NCBI GenBank assembly: GCA_964353555.1
Contig: CAYGWM010000006.1
Span: 1-64,000 of the forward strand
Direction of reading: 5' to 3'
Source of the DNA: PR03 sp964353555
GTDB lineage: Bacteria; Myxococcota_A; UBA9160; PR03
DNA length: 64,000 nucleotides
Part shown: positions 25,698 through 37,730 of the stretch, piece by piece
How positions within the stretch are numbered: position 1 is the stretch's first letter
Layout: every line of letters starts with the position of its first letter
The notes under the pieces: generated by a model
Database searches by the model: none
What the model saw: only the letters and a program-made list of their open reading frames with translations
Told to the model about the DNA's origin: nothing
Program-made: the position numbers and the translations under genes

Positions 25698-26396
25698 ATG
25701 GCGCGCGCGCGAAAGCCGAGCAACTGGGCCGTCCTCTTCCCCTACGTGCTTCCGTATTTCCTCTATGTCGGCGTGCTCTCGATTCCGGAGAGCGCAATGC
25801 CACGCGCCTGGACCTACGTCCTTGCCTGCGTGGCGAGTGCGGCCGGAATCGCCTGGGGCTGGCGCTGGACGCGCGCGCTGACGGGACCGCGATCGCCCGC
25901 GGTGTCCGTGCTGGTCGGGATCGCGGGCGGCGTCTTCGGAACCGCGCTGTGGATCGCGATCAAGTCGCGCTTCTACGAAGCCGGCGGCGAGGCGTACCCG
26001 CCTGCCGAGTTCTGGGCGCGATTCGCCGCGTCCGCGACGGTGGTGGCCATTTTCGAGGAGAAGCTCTTTCGCGGCCTGGTGCTGCTCGGCGCCGTGCAGT
26101 GGGACGAGGCGCGTCGCGCGGGATCGAAGGACCCGCTCGGCGATGCGCTGCACGACCGCTCGATCCGCGACGTCGCGCCGGGTGCGTGGACGCCGGCGGC
26201 CGTGGCGATTTCGACGATCGCCTTTGCGGCCGGGCACAACCCCGGCGAGTGGCCGGCCGCGATCGCCTACGGGCTGTTGATGGCGGGACTCTGGATCTGG
26301 CGGAAGGACCTGCTCTGCTGCGTGGTCGCGCACGCGACGACGAACGCGACGCTGGCGCTCTGGGTGCGCCACAGCGGCCAGTGGACGCTCTGGTAG
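25698..26396 (+). CDS. CPBP-family intramembrane protease
   Basis: 232 residues with six to seven predicted membrane helices. CPBP (Abi/CAAX-type) glutamic protease motifs are present: EEKLFRG (about 121-127), FAAGHNPG (His near 181) and VAHATTN (His near 211). The closing segment (HSGQWTLW) resembles CAAX-like proteases reported in exosortase/PEP-CTERM genomes, which would fit the two PEP-CTERM proteins here; that link is from memory and tentative. Confidence 0.8.
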   Translation: MARARKPSNWAVLFPYVLPYFLYVGVLSIPESAMPRAWTYVLACVASAAGIAWGWRWTRALTGPRSPAVSVLVGIAGGVFGTALWIAIKSRFYEAGGEAYPPAEFWARFAASATVVAIFEEKLFRGLVLLGAVQWDEARRAGSKDPLGDALHDRSIRDVAPGAWTPAAVAISTIAFAAGHNPGEWPAAIAYGLLMAGLWIWRKDLLCCVVAHATTNATLALWVRHSGQWTLW

Positions 26397-26430
26397 ACCT
26401 CCGTGATGGCCGACAACGGTCTGACCGCAT

Positions 26431-26457
26431 TTGCGTATCCTTGGATTCGGATATACT
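26431..26457 (+). promoter_or_regulatory. Possible housekeeping promoter of metH
   Basis: A good -10 (TATACT, 26452-26457) has a -35-like TTGCGT 15 bases upstream. The leader to the ATG at 26487 would be about 23 bases and contains AGGAG. The 90-base gap is too short for a full cobalamin riboswitch. Confidence 0.4.
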
Positions 26458-26486
26458 GATGAACCGATTCGTCAGGAGAATTCCCG

Positions 26487-30163
<3,677 letters not shown>

Positions 30164-30167
<4 letters not shown>

Positions 30168-30886
30168 GTCGCGTGCTGGTGTTCATCACCGGCGGCTCGA
30201 GCGGTATCGGCCGCGCGCTACTCGACACGCTGCCCTTCCCCGGTGCGCGCGCGATCAACTTTTCGCGGCGCGCCGGGCCCGCCAGCGAGCACATCGCGGT
30301 GGATCTCGCCGATCCCGCGCAGTGGCAGCGCGTCGCGGCGGTCTTCGAAGCCGCGTTGCAAGGCTTCGCGGGCGATCGCGTCGTCTTCGTGCACGCGGCC
30401 GGCACGCTGACGCCGATTCGCTTCGCCGGCGAGGGAGACGCCGCCGCGTACCAGCGCAACGTATTGCTCAACTCCGCCGCGCCGCAGGTGCTCGGCGACG
30501 CCCTGCTGCGTGCGTTGCGCGACGTTCCGGCCCGGGCCGATCTGCTGTTCCTCGGATCGGGCGCGTCGAAGACGGTCTACGAAGGCTGGTCGGGCTACTG
30601 CGCGGGCAAGGCCGCCGTCGACCACTGGACGCGCACGGTCGGCGCCGAGCAGGCACGCCGGGGCGGCCGCCGCAGGATCCTATGCGTGGCGCCAGGTGTG
30701 GTCGCAACGGCGATGCAATCCGAGATTCGCGAGACGGCGCCCGACGACTTTCCCGAGGTGTTGCTGTTCCGCGCGTTGCACGACGACGGCGTGCTGCGCG
30801 AGCCCGCGGCCGTCGCGCGCGAGCTGTGGGCGCTGCTCGATCGCGAGCTGCCGAACGGCTCCATTCTCGATCTCCGCAGCGCCTGA
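30164..30886 (+). CDS. SDR-family oxidoreductase
   Basis: 240 residues, short-chain dehydrogenase. TTG start overlaps the metH stop (TTGA), so it is probably translationally coupled. The cofactor site TGGSSGIG (about 9-16) and the YCAGKAA catalytic Tyr-Lys pair (about 146-152) are intact. VHAAG replaces the usual NNAG. Substrate cannot be told; the small-molecule redox role is inferred. Confidence 0.85.
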
Positions 30887-30950
30887 ACCCTCATCGCAGC
30901 ACTGCCATCCAAGCGCACACCGGAGAGGCGCACGCGCCGCTGAACGAACG

Positions 30951-31709
30951 CTACGGCGGTCCACGGCCCTTGAACTCGTCCATCGACGCATTCACGCCCA
31001 GGAACGTGGCGATCCAATCGAAGGCGCCGACCGGAAGCATCCGCAGCAGCGGGAGCAGGTGAACGGCCGGCGGCATCAACAGGCGGCGCTTGTCGCGCTG
31101 GATGCAGTCGACGATGCGCGCGGCGACGTCGTTCTCGTCCAGAATCGGCAGCAGCCGCGGGAACCGCGACTTCACGCCGCGGAACATGCCGGTGTCGATG
31201 TAGTACGGGCAGACCACCGTGGTCTGGATCGCCGGTGCGACTCTACGCAGCTCGACGCGCAGCGACTCGTCGAAGCCCATCGCTGCCCACTTGCTGGCCG
31301 CGTAGTCGGCCAACTTGGCGACGCCAACGAGCGCCGAAGCCGAGGCGATCGTGACGATGTGGCCGCGACGCCGCTCGATCATCTGCGGCAGGAATGCCTT
31401 CGTGACCCAGAACAGGCTCAGCGTGTTGATCGCAAAGGTGGCTTCGATCTGGTCGTCGGGGAGTTGCAGGAAGCTGTGCCCGCTGACGATGCCGGCGTTG
31501 TTGACCAGGATGTCCACCGCTCCCGCTGCGGCCGTGGTTTCCGCGGCGACACGGTAGACGTCCTGTCGTTTCGACACGTCGCAGTGGAATCCGTGCGCCG
31601 GTTCCGGGCCGGTCGCGAGTTCGGCGACCACCTTGTCGAGCTTCTCGCGGTCGACGTCCCAGACGCTGATGCGCCCGCCGAGTTCCGCCAGCTTGCGAGC
31701 CATCAGCCG
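30951..31709 (-). CDS. SDR-family oxidoreductase, N-terminus lost in gap
   Basis: The last 252 codons of an SDR, reading leftward out of the assembly gap. NNAG, the catalytic Ser (TIASASA) and YAASK are visible; the missing first 15-20 residues should hold the TGxxxGIG cofactor motif. The sequence (for example VVCPYYIDTGMF, hydrophobic C-terminal segment LPLLRMLPVGAFDWI) resembles membrane-associated SDR16C retinol-dehydrogenase-type enzymes, which act on long-chain or isoprenoid alcohols and aldehydes. It is downstream of an aldehyde:ferredoxin oxidoreductase on the same strand, so both may handle aldehydes. Confidence 0.85.
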   Translation of the reverse strand, partial: RLMARKLAELGGRISVWDVDREKLDKVVAELATGPEPAHGFHCDVSKRQDVYRVAAETTAAAGAVDILVNNAGIVSGHSFLQLPDDQIEATFAINTLSLFWVTKAFLPQMIERRRGHIVTIASASALVGVAKLADYAASKWAAMGFDESLRVELRRVAPAIQTTVVCPYYIDTGMFRGVKSRFPRLLPILDENDVAARIVDCIQRDKRRLLMPPAVHLLPLLRMLPVGAFDWIATFLGVNASMDEFKGRGPP

Positions 31710-31809
31710 NNNNNNNNNNNNNNNNNNNNNNNNNNNNNNNNNNNNNNNNNNNNNNNNNNNNNNNNNNNNNNNNNNNNNNNNNNNNNNNNNNNNNNNNNNN
31801 NNNNNNNNN
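31710..31809. other. Assembly gap 1 (100 N)
   Basis: One hundred N. The left side ends inside an SDR N-terminus and the right side inside the C-terminus of aldehyde:ferredoxin oxidoreductase. No shared sequence was seen across it, unlike gap 2. About 30 residues in total seem to be missing, so the true gap may be close to 100 bases. Confidence 0.9.
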
Positions 31810-33674
31810 TCGAGCGTGCGACGCAGCGGTACGCCGTCCGCGCTCCAACCGCGCTTCTTGTAGTAGCGCGGCAACAGCAGATGCAGCGGGTGTCCCGAGT
31901 CCATCCCCGGGAAGGTTGATTCGTACAGAATCCGCGGCGGCAGCGTATCGTCGGCGCCGGTGAGTCCCTCGCGCAGGTTGTAGATGCGTTCGAGGTTGAA
32001 GATGCGCGCGCCGATCTGCTGGAGATGACCGGACGAGAACGTCGTGCCGGTGATGTAGGTGAGCCACTTCTCGAACCACAGCATCGGCTTGCCCTTGAAG
32101 TTCATCGCACCGCGCAGCACCGCGCCGGGCATGTTCTCGAACGCGAACGCCAGCGCGCGGTAGGTGAACGAGCTGGGATTCATCTCGTGCACGGCCTTGG
32201 GGATCATCCCGTAGGTGGTGAAGATGCACAGCACCATCGAGTTGATCGCGCACGCGATGTTCTGCTGCATGATCGGAATGTCGGCCTTGAGCTTCAGATT
32301 CTGCGGATTGATCGTCAGCGGACCGACCGACTCCATGTACATGCTCGCGCCCTGCACGTGGCAGCCGCCGCGATTCGTGGTGGCGTACTCGACGCCCTGC
32401 GCGAACGAGCCGCGCGGGTCGTACGCCGAGAGTTCGAGGCCCTTCACGTGCATCGCGAATTCGCTGCCGCCGTACTTCGCAGCGAGCCGCTTGGTGCCGT
32501 CGGCCAGCTCGGCGCCGAGGCCGCGGCGATGCCCGATGTCCTGGATCAACTCGGTCACACCGGCCTGCTCGCCGAAATGGAGCTTCGCGTCGAGCATGCC
32601 GCGCTCGACCAGTTCCATCGCGAACGACAGCGTTGCGCCGAGGCTGATCGTGTCCATGCCGAGGTCGTCGGCGTGGTAGTTCCACTCGGACACCTTCTTG
32701 ATGTCGCCGATCTCGAGGTTCGATCCGAGCAGCGCGAGCGTTTCGTACTCGGGACCCTTCACGACGCCGACGCCTTCCACCTCGACGTCGCGACCGCAGG
32801 TGACCGGGCAGTGGATGCAGCTCGTCTTCACGCCCTTCAGTTCGTGGTCTTCGAGGAACTCGCCCGAGATGTCCATCGCGCGGTCGAAGTGGCCCTTCTG
32901 GAAGTTGCGCGTCGGCAGGATGTTGCGGCCGTTGGTGGTGTTGACGATGCCGCCGGTGCCGAAGCGCTTCATGCTCTCGCCGAGGACCGGATGATCTTCG
33001 AAGAGTTTGCGCACTTCCTTCGTGTAGGCCTTGAACTTCTCGGGATCCTCCATGTCCAGCTTGCGCGAGCCGCGCACCGAGACGGCCTTCAGCAGCTTCG
33101 ATCCCATCACGGCGCCGACGCCCGTGCGTCCCGCGATGCGCTCGTTGCTGACGATGCCGGCGAAGAGCACGAGGTTCTCGCCCGCCGGCCCGATCACCGC
33201 GTGTTGGTGTTTGCGCGACAGCAGCTTCTGCGTGGCGTAGGTGCCCTTGCCCCACAGATCGTCGGCGTCGAGGAACTCGACCGCGTCGCGGTCGCCGTCG
33301 ATCTCGAGGCGCACCCGGCGATCCGCGCGGTTCTTGACGATCAGGATGTCGATGCCGGCCTTTTTCATGCCGAGCGCGAACGAGCCGCCGCAGGTCGCGT
33401 TGCCGATGCCGCCGGTCAGCGGGCTCTTGCAGATCACCGCGAAGCGATTCGACTGCGGCGCGACGGAGCCGTTCAGCGGACCGGTCGCAAAGATCAGCAG
33501 GTTCTCGGGACCGAGCGGATCGATGCCGGCTGGCGTGCGGTCGTAGAGCAGCCGGGTCCCGTAGCCCTTGCCGCCGATGTAGAGGCGCGCGATCTCCTCA
33601 TCGAGCGGCGCGAAGAAGAAGGTTCGCGTCCGCAGATCGACTTCGAGAACGCGCCCGGCATAGCCCTTGATCAT
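31810..33674 (-). CDS. Aldehyde:ferredoxin oxidoreductase (tungsten/molybdopterin), C-terminus lost in gap
   Basis: About 621 residues of an AOR-family enzyme that oxidises aldehydes to acids with ferredoxin, using a tungsto- or molybdo-bis-pterin and one 4Fe-4S cluster. Start MIKGYAGRVLEVDL is typical. The cluster Cys residues are CIHCPVTC (about 286-293) plus the Cys in MVLCIFTTYG (about 481). The pterin-binding region includes GIGNATCGGSFALGMKKAG. It ends at GVPLRRTL, only a few residues short of a normal end. Confidence 0.92.
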
Positions 33675-33731
33675 CGCTGTACTCCCAGTCGCTGATAGCG
33701 CGGCCCAACCGGCGCGGAAACCCCGCGATTC

Positions 33732-34811
33732 CTAGCCGTGCGAATCCCTCTCGAGTCGGGCGAGCAAGGCCGCGCCATCGCTCTGCTGGAGCCACGCGCG
33801 GCGTTCGTGTTCCGCGAAGAGCGCCCCCGCGGTCCAGTGGCGGAAGAGTTGCTTCAGACGCGCGAGAATGCCGCCGGCCGGGAACTGTGCCCGCGTGCGC
33901 ATCGCGTCGACGTAGTCGAGCAGGAAACGCGCCGCCTCGGCGCGCGACACGCGCGTACCCGAGAAGATCCACGGATCGGCGAGCGCGCCGCGCCCGACCA
34001 TCACGAAGGCGCAACCGGTCTCGTCGCGCATGCGCTGCAAGTCCGCGTGCGTCGCGACGCTGCCGTTGCCGCACACCGGAATCGAAACCGCGGCGACCGC
34101 GCGCGCGATTCGCTTCCAATCGACCTCTGGTCGATAGGCTTCGGCGCGCGTGCGGCAGTGCACCGTCAGCAGCGCTGCGCCGCCCGCTTCCACCGCGCGC
34201 GCGAGCTCTTCGATCTGGCTGGCGTCGTCGTAGCCCGCGCGGATCTTCGCGCTCACCGGTGTCGCGGGCAGCGAGCGGGCGACCGCACGCACGACGCGCT
34301 CGACGGCTGCCGGGTCCTTCAGCAACGCCGAACCCGCGCAGCCGCGGATCGCGCCCTTCGCGGGACAACCGAAGTTCAGGTCGACTAGCGGCGCACCGCA
34401 CTCGACTGCGCGCTGCGCCGTCGCGGCGAGCTTCGCGAGATCCGATCCCATCAACTGCAAGCCGACCGGTGCGTCGAAACGCTGCGGTCCCAGATGCCGC
34501 CGCAACACATGCGGCGGCGTCGGCACTTCCGAAACGCGTACGAACTCCGTGAATGCGCCGCCGAGGTCCGTCGCCGCGTTGCGGCCGAGCACGACGTCGC
34601 GAAAGCACGGCTCGGTGACGCCCTCCATCGGCGCGAGCAACCACGGCGCGGTGAACGGCAGTCGATTGCGCCGCTCGTCATTGTGGCCGGTCGTGTCGAA
34701 GTCGATGGCTGCCGAAATGGAAGCTTCTCCGGTTCTGGGATCGCCCGTGTACTCTAGCGAGCGATGGGCGTGCGGCGCGGCTTGATGCGGGCACGCAGCC
34801 AGCCGATCCAA
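33732..34811 (-). CDS. tRNA-dihydrouridine synthase (DusA/B/C family)
   Basis: Up to 359 residues, FMN enzyme that reduces uridine in the tRNA D-loop. Motifs: LAPMEGVTEPCFR (about 59-71), DLNFGCPAKGAIRGCAGSAL with the catalytic Cys, KIRAGYDD, and GNGSV plus MVGRGALADPW for FMN phosphate binding. The first 45 or so residues lack family similarity, so the true start is probably later. The AOR gene follows at 57 bases. Confidence 0.9.
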   Translation of the reverse strand: MDRLAACPHQAAPHAHRSLEYTGDPRTGEASISAAIDFDTTGHNDERRNRLPFTAPWLLAPMEGVTEPCFRDVVLGRNAATDLGGAFTEFVRVSEVPTPPHVLRRHLGPQRFDAPVGLQLMGSDLAKLAATAQRAVECGAPLVDLNFGCPAKGAIRGCAGSALLKDPAAVERVVRAVARSLPATPVSAKIRAGYDDASQIEELARAVEAGGAALLTVHCRTRAEAYRPEVDWKRIARAVAAVSIPVCGNGSVATHADLQRMRDETGCAFVMVGRGALADPWIFSGTRVSRAEAARFLLDYVDAMRTRAQFPAGGILARLKQLFRHWTAGALFAEHERRAWLQQSDGAALLARLERDSHG

Positions 34812-34881
34812 GCGTCCGTGTGCTCAAGGCAAGCCCCGCATGCGACGACAAGGGGCCGTTGCCAGGCGGAGAGCTTGCCCC

Positions 34882-35625
34882 ATGCGACTGCTCATCATCG
34901 GCCTCGTGAGCGCCGGACTCGCGGTGCTCGGAACGCGGCTGCTGCGACTGTCTCGCCGTACCGGTGCGCGCCCGGAGTTCTGGCTCGGTCTCGCCTTCGC
35001 GTTCGCCGGCGCGAGTGCCTGGCTGCTGCCGCTCGCAGCGACCGAGGGCCTCGCGACGTCCCTCGCCCGCGGGCTGGCGTTCGCCGCGCAGAGCGGCCTC
35101 AGCGTGGCCATTGCATGCCTCGTGATCTTCACCTGGCGCGTATTCCGCGCCGATTCGAATCGAGCTCGTTGGCTCGCGGGCGCGTTGATCGCCGCGAACG
35201 CTGCGACCGGGTGCGCCGTGCTGCAGAGCGGACTGCCACTTCCGGTTGGTCGAGTCGGGCTCGCGATCATCCTCACGCGAAGCTTCTCGCTGCTGTGGCT
35301 CTTCCTCGAATCCGCCGCTTACGCCCAGCGGATGCGGCGGCGCGTCCGACTCGGTCTGGGCGACCCGATCGTCGCCAATCGCTTCACGCTGTGGTCGATC
35401 TGGACGGGCGCGCTCGCGTGCATCCCCCTCTTCGTGCTCACGCTGCGCGTACTGGGTGTGTTGGTGGAACCGGTGCCCGGTGAGCCGCTCCCCGGCTCGG
35501 TCCGCGCGATCCTGCTGGTGCTCGGCTCGGCGGGCGCTGCGGCGCTCGGCGCGGGCTGGCTCGCGTTCTTCCCGCCGGCGTCGTACCAGCGGTGGGTCGC
35601 AGCCAGAGCGAGCGTTGCGCTCTGA
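34882..35625 (+). CDS. Seven-helix membrane protein of unknown function
   Basis: 247 residues with about seven hydrophobic helices, for example LLIIGLVSAGLAVLGTRLL and GLSVAIACLVIFTWRVF. The ATG at 34882 has GGAGAG upstream and starts directly at the first helix; 34840 would add an Arg-rich leader. No family motif was recognised. It is divergent from the Dus gene. Confidence 0.7.
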   Translation: MRLLIIGLVSAGLAVLGTRLLRLSRRTGARPEFWLGLAFAFAGASAWLLPLAATEGLATSLARGLAFAAQSGLSVAIACLVIFTWRVFRADSNRARWLAGALIAANAATGCAVLQSGLPLPVGRVGLAIILTRSFSLLWLFLESAAYAQRMRRRVRLGLGDPIVANRFTLWSIWTGALACIPLFVLTLRVLGVLVEPVPGEPLPGSVRAILLVLGSAGAAALGAGWLAFFPPASYQRWVAARASVAL

Positions 35626-35699
35626 CGCTGCGTTCGTTCCGGCACGACGATCCGCCCGCCACACTTCGACGAGTCGATGCTGCGAGCTAGCTTCCCGTC

Positions 35700-36335
35700 G
35701 TGGCGCGACCGAACGCGGTGATCTTCGACCTGGGCGGCGTCGTGATGGGTTCCCCGCTGCACGCGATCGCCGCCTACGAGCGCGAGCTCGGCATCGAAGC
35801 CGGCTTCGTGAACCGCCAGGTCGTCGCGACGGGAGCGAGCGGCGCCTGGTCGCGGCTCGAGCGCGGGGAGGTCGCGCTCGACGCGTTCTATCCACTCTTC
35901 GACGCGGAATGCGCCGCCGCCGGCGGGCCACTCTCCGCACGCGCGATGATGGAACGCATCGCCGTCGCCGCGCAGCCGCGCCCGCGCATGCTGTCCGCGA
36001 TCGCCACGATCCGCGCGCGCGGTCTGCGTACCGCCGCACTCACCAACAACTGGATCGGCGACGGCACGCGCCAGCGCGACTGGCTCGCCGATCTTTTCGA
36101 CGCGGTCGTCGAGTCGGCCGTCGAGGGACTCCGCAAGCCCGACCCGCGCATCTATCGGGTCGCGCTCGCAAGGCTCGGCGCGGTCGCGACCGAGACCGTG
36201 TTCCTCGACGACATCGGGCGCAACCTGAAGCCCGCGCGCGAGCTCGGCATGATCACGATCAAGGTCGACGACGAGGCGCAGGCGCTCGGCGAACTGGCGC
36301 GGGCACTCGGCTTCGCACTCGAGGATGTGTCGTGA
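35700..36335 (+). CDS. HAD-superfamily hydrolase, FDLGGV type
   Basis: 211 residues. HAD motifs: nucleophile Asp in FDLGGVV (about 9-15), LTNNW (about 113-117), Lys in GLRKPD (about 143-148) and the metal site FLDDIGRN (about 168-175). The second Asp of DxD is Gly, as in the epoxide-hydrolase N-terminal/ACAD10-like HAD branch, so a simple phosphatase role is uncertain. GTG start. Overlaps the next gene by 4 bases. Confidence 0.85.
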   Translation: MARPNAVIFDLGGVVMGSPLHAIAAYERELGIEAGFVNRQVVATGASGAWSRLERGEVALDAFYPLFDAECAAAGGPLSARAMMERIAVAAQPRPRMLSAIATIRARGLRTAALTNNWIGDGTRQRDWLADLFDAVVESAVEGLRKPDPRIYRVALARLGAVATETVFLDDIGRNLKPARELGMITIKVDDEAQALGELARALGFALEDVS

Positions 36336-36589
36336 GCGCACCGCCTGCGTTCGACGATCGAAGCCGCATGCTCGGCGTCGTCGAATGCTTCGTCGCGGTC
36401 GTGAATCAGTGCCCGAACGGCTCCGTGCGCCGGATGGCGGAGAACGCGCTGCTGGCCGTCGAGCGGGGTGGCGCCGCAGCGCTACCCGAGCAGGCGTTCC
36501 TGGTGCAGACGGCGATCCGCGGCTGGCAGGGCGATCGCGCCGCGCAGGTGAAGCGCTCGCTGCAGGCGTTCCTCGACGGCGCGGGCTGA
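36332..36589 (+). CDS. Small conserved-looking protein of unknown function
   Basis: 85 residues; GTG start overlaps the HAD stop (GTGA), indicating coupling. It is mainly helical (MLGVVECFVAVVNQC, MAENALLAVERGG, QVKRSLQAFLDG). No domain recognised. Its tight linkage to the HAD gene is the main evidence that it is real. Confidence 0.6.
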   Translation: MSAPPAFDDRSRMLGVVECFVAVVNQCPNGSVRRMAENALLAVERGGAAALPEQAFLVQTAIRGWQGDRAAQVKRSLQAFLDGAG

Positions 36590-36716
36590 CGCGCGCGCAC
36601 ACCCTCTCCGACCTTCGCCATCTCCGCCTTCGCCGGCTCAATGGAAGCAGTCACGGGCTGTGCGAATCCCGAGTCATTTCCCTATCTTCGGCCGACTTCT
36701 TGAAGCGGAGATGACG

Positions 36717-37730
36717 ATGTCGGGCCTTCATGTTGCGATCGCCGGCGCGACCGGCGCCGTGGGTGCGGAGTTCCTGCGGCTCTTCGAGAAGCGCAGCTAT
36801 CCGGTCCGGAAGCTGTCGCTGCTCGCGAGCAAGCGGAGCGTCGGCAAGACGCTGCGTTTCCGCGGTGAGGACCTCGAGGTCGAGGAACTCACCACCACCG
36901 CGTTCGCCGGCGTCGATCACGCGTACTTCAGCGCAGGCGCCAGCCAGAGCAAGGCCTTCGCGGCGGCGGCGATGGCCGCGGGCGCGATCGTGATCGACAA
37001 CTCGAGCGCGTTCCGATACGTCGATGACGTGCCGCTCGTCGTGCCCGAGATCAATCCGGACGATGCCTTCACGCACCACGGCATCATCGCGAACCCGAAC
37101 TGCACGACGATCGTCGCGTTGATGGCGGTCGCGCCGCTGCACCGCGCGTTCGGCCTGCGACGCGCGGTGATGTCGAGCTATCAGGCGATCAGCGGCGCCG
37201 GCGCGCAAGCGATGGCCGAACTCGAGCGCCAGGTCCACGATTGGGCCGCCGGCCGGCCGATCGAGGTGAAGCATCAACCGAAGCAGATCGCCTTCAACGT
37301 GATTCCGCGCATCGACGCGGTGCAGGACAACTTCTACACCAAGGAAGAGATGAAGTTCCTGTGGGAAGGCCAGAAGATCCTGCACCACCCCGGCCTGCGC
37401 GCGACCGCCACCTGCGTACGCGTTCCGGTGTTCCGCTCGCACGCCGTTTCGCTGAACCTCGAGTTCGAGAAGCCGCTCTCGCGGCAGAACGCGCTCGACG
37501 TGCTGCACAAGGCCGCCGGCCTGCAGGTGCATGACGATCCCGCGGCCGAGATCTATCCGACGCCGCTCGAAACCAGCGAGCAGGACGACGTCTTCGTCGG
37601 CCGCGTGCGCGAAGACATCTCGGTCGAGGGCGGTCGTGGCCTCGCGCTGTGGGTCGTCGGCGATCAGCTTGCGAAGGGCGCCGCGCTGAACGCCGTGCAG
37701 ATCGGCGAACTGCTGATTCGCGGTCATTGA
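36717..37730 (+). CDS. asd: Aspartate-semialdehyde dehydrogenase
   Basis: 337 residues, makes aspartate semialdehyde for Lys, Thr, Met and cell-wall diaminopimelate. NADP site GATGAVG (about 11-17), active Cys in NPNCTT (about 128-133), QAISGAG, and the C-terminal DNLAKGAA-like DQLAKGAALNAVQ motif are present. The ATG at 36717 has GGAG at 6 bases; an ATG 6 bases earlier is also possible. It sits apart from other amino-acid genes and is followed by a coupled sulfatase gene. Confidence 0.95.
   Translation: MSGLHVAIAGATGAVGAEFLRLFEKRSYPVRKLSLLASKRSVGKTLRFRGEDLEVEELTTTAFAGVDHAYFSAGASQSKAFAAAAMAAGAIVIDNSSAFRYVDDVPLVVPEINPDDAFTHHGIIANPNCTTIVALMAVAPLHRAFGLRRAVMSSYQAISGAGAQAMAELERQVHDWAAGRPIEVKHQPKQIAFNVIPRIDAVQDNFYTKEEMKFLWEGQKILHHPGLRATATCVRVPVFRSHAVSLNLEFEKPLSRQNALDVLHKAAGLQVHDDPAAEIYPTPLETSEQDDVFVGRVREDISVEGGRGLALWVVGDQLAKGAALNAVQIGELLIRGH

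Noticed and set aside
26397..26486. A cobalamin riboswitch ahead of metH
   Set aside because: The space is about 90 bases, too short for the full element, and no B12-box-like sequence was seen.
32025..33695. A 556-codon frame opposite aldehyde:ferredoxin oxidoreductase
   Set aside because: Composition typical of antisense frames in GC-rich genes; no motif.
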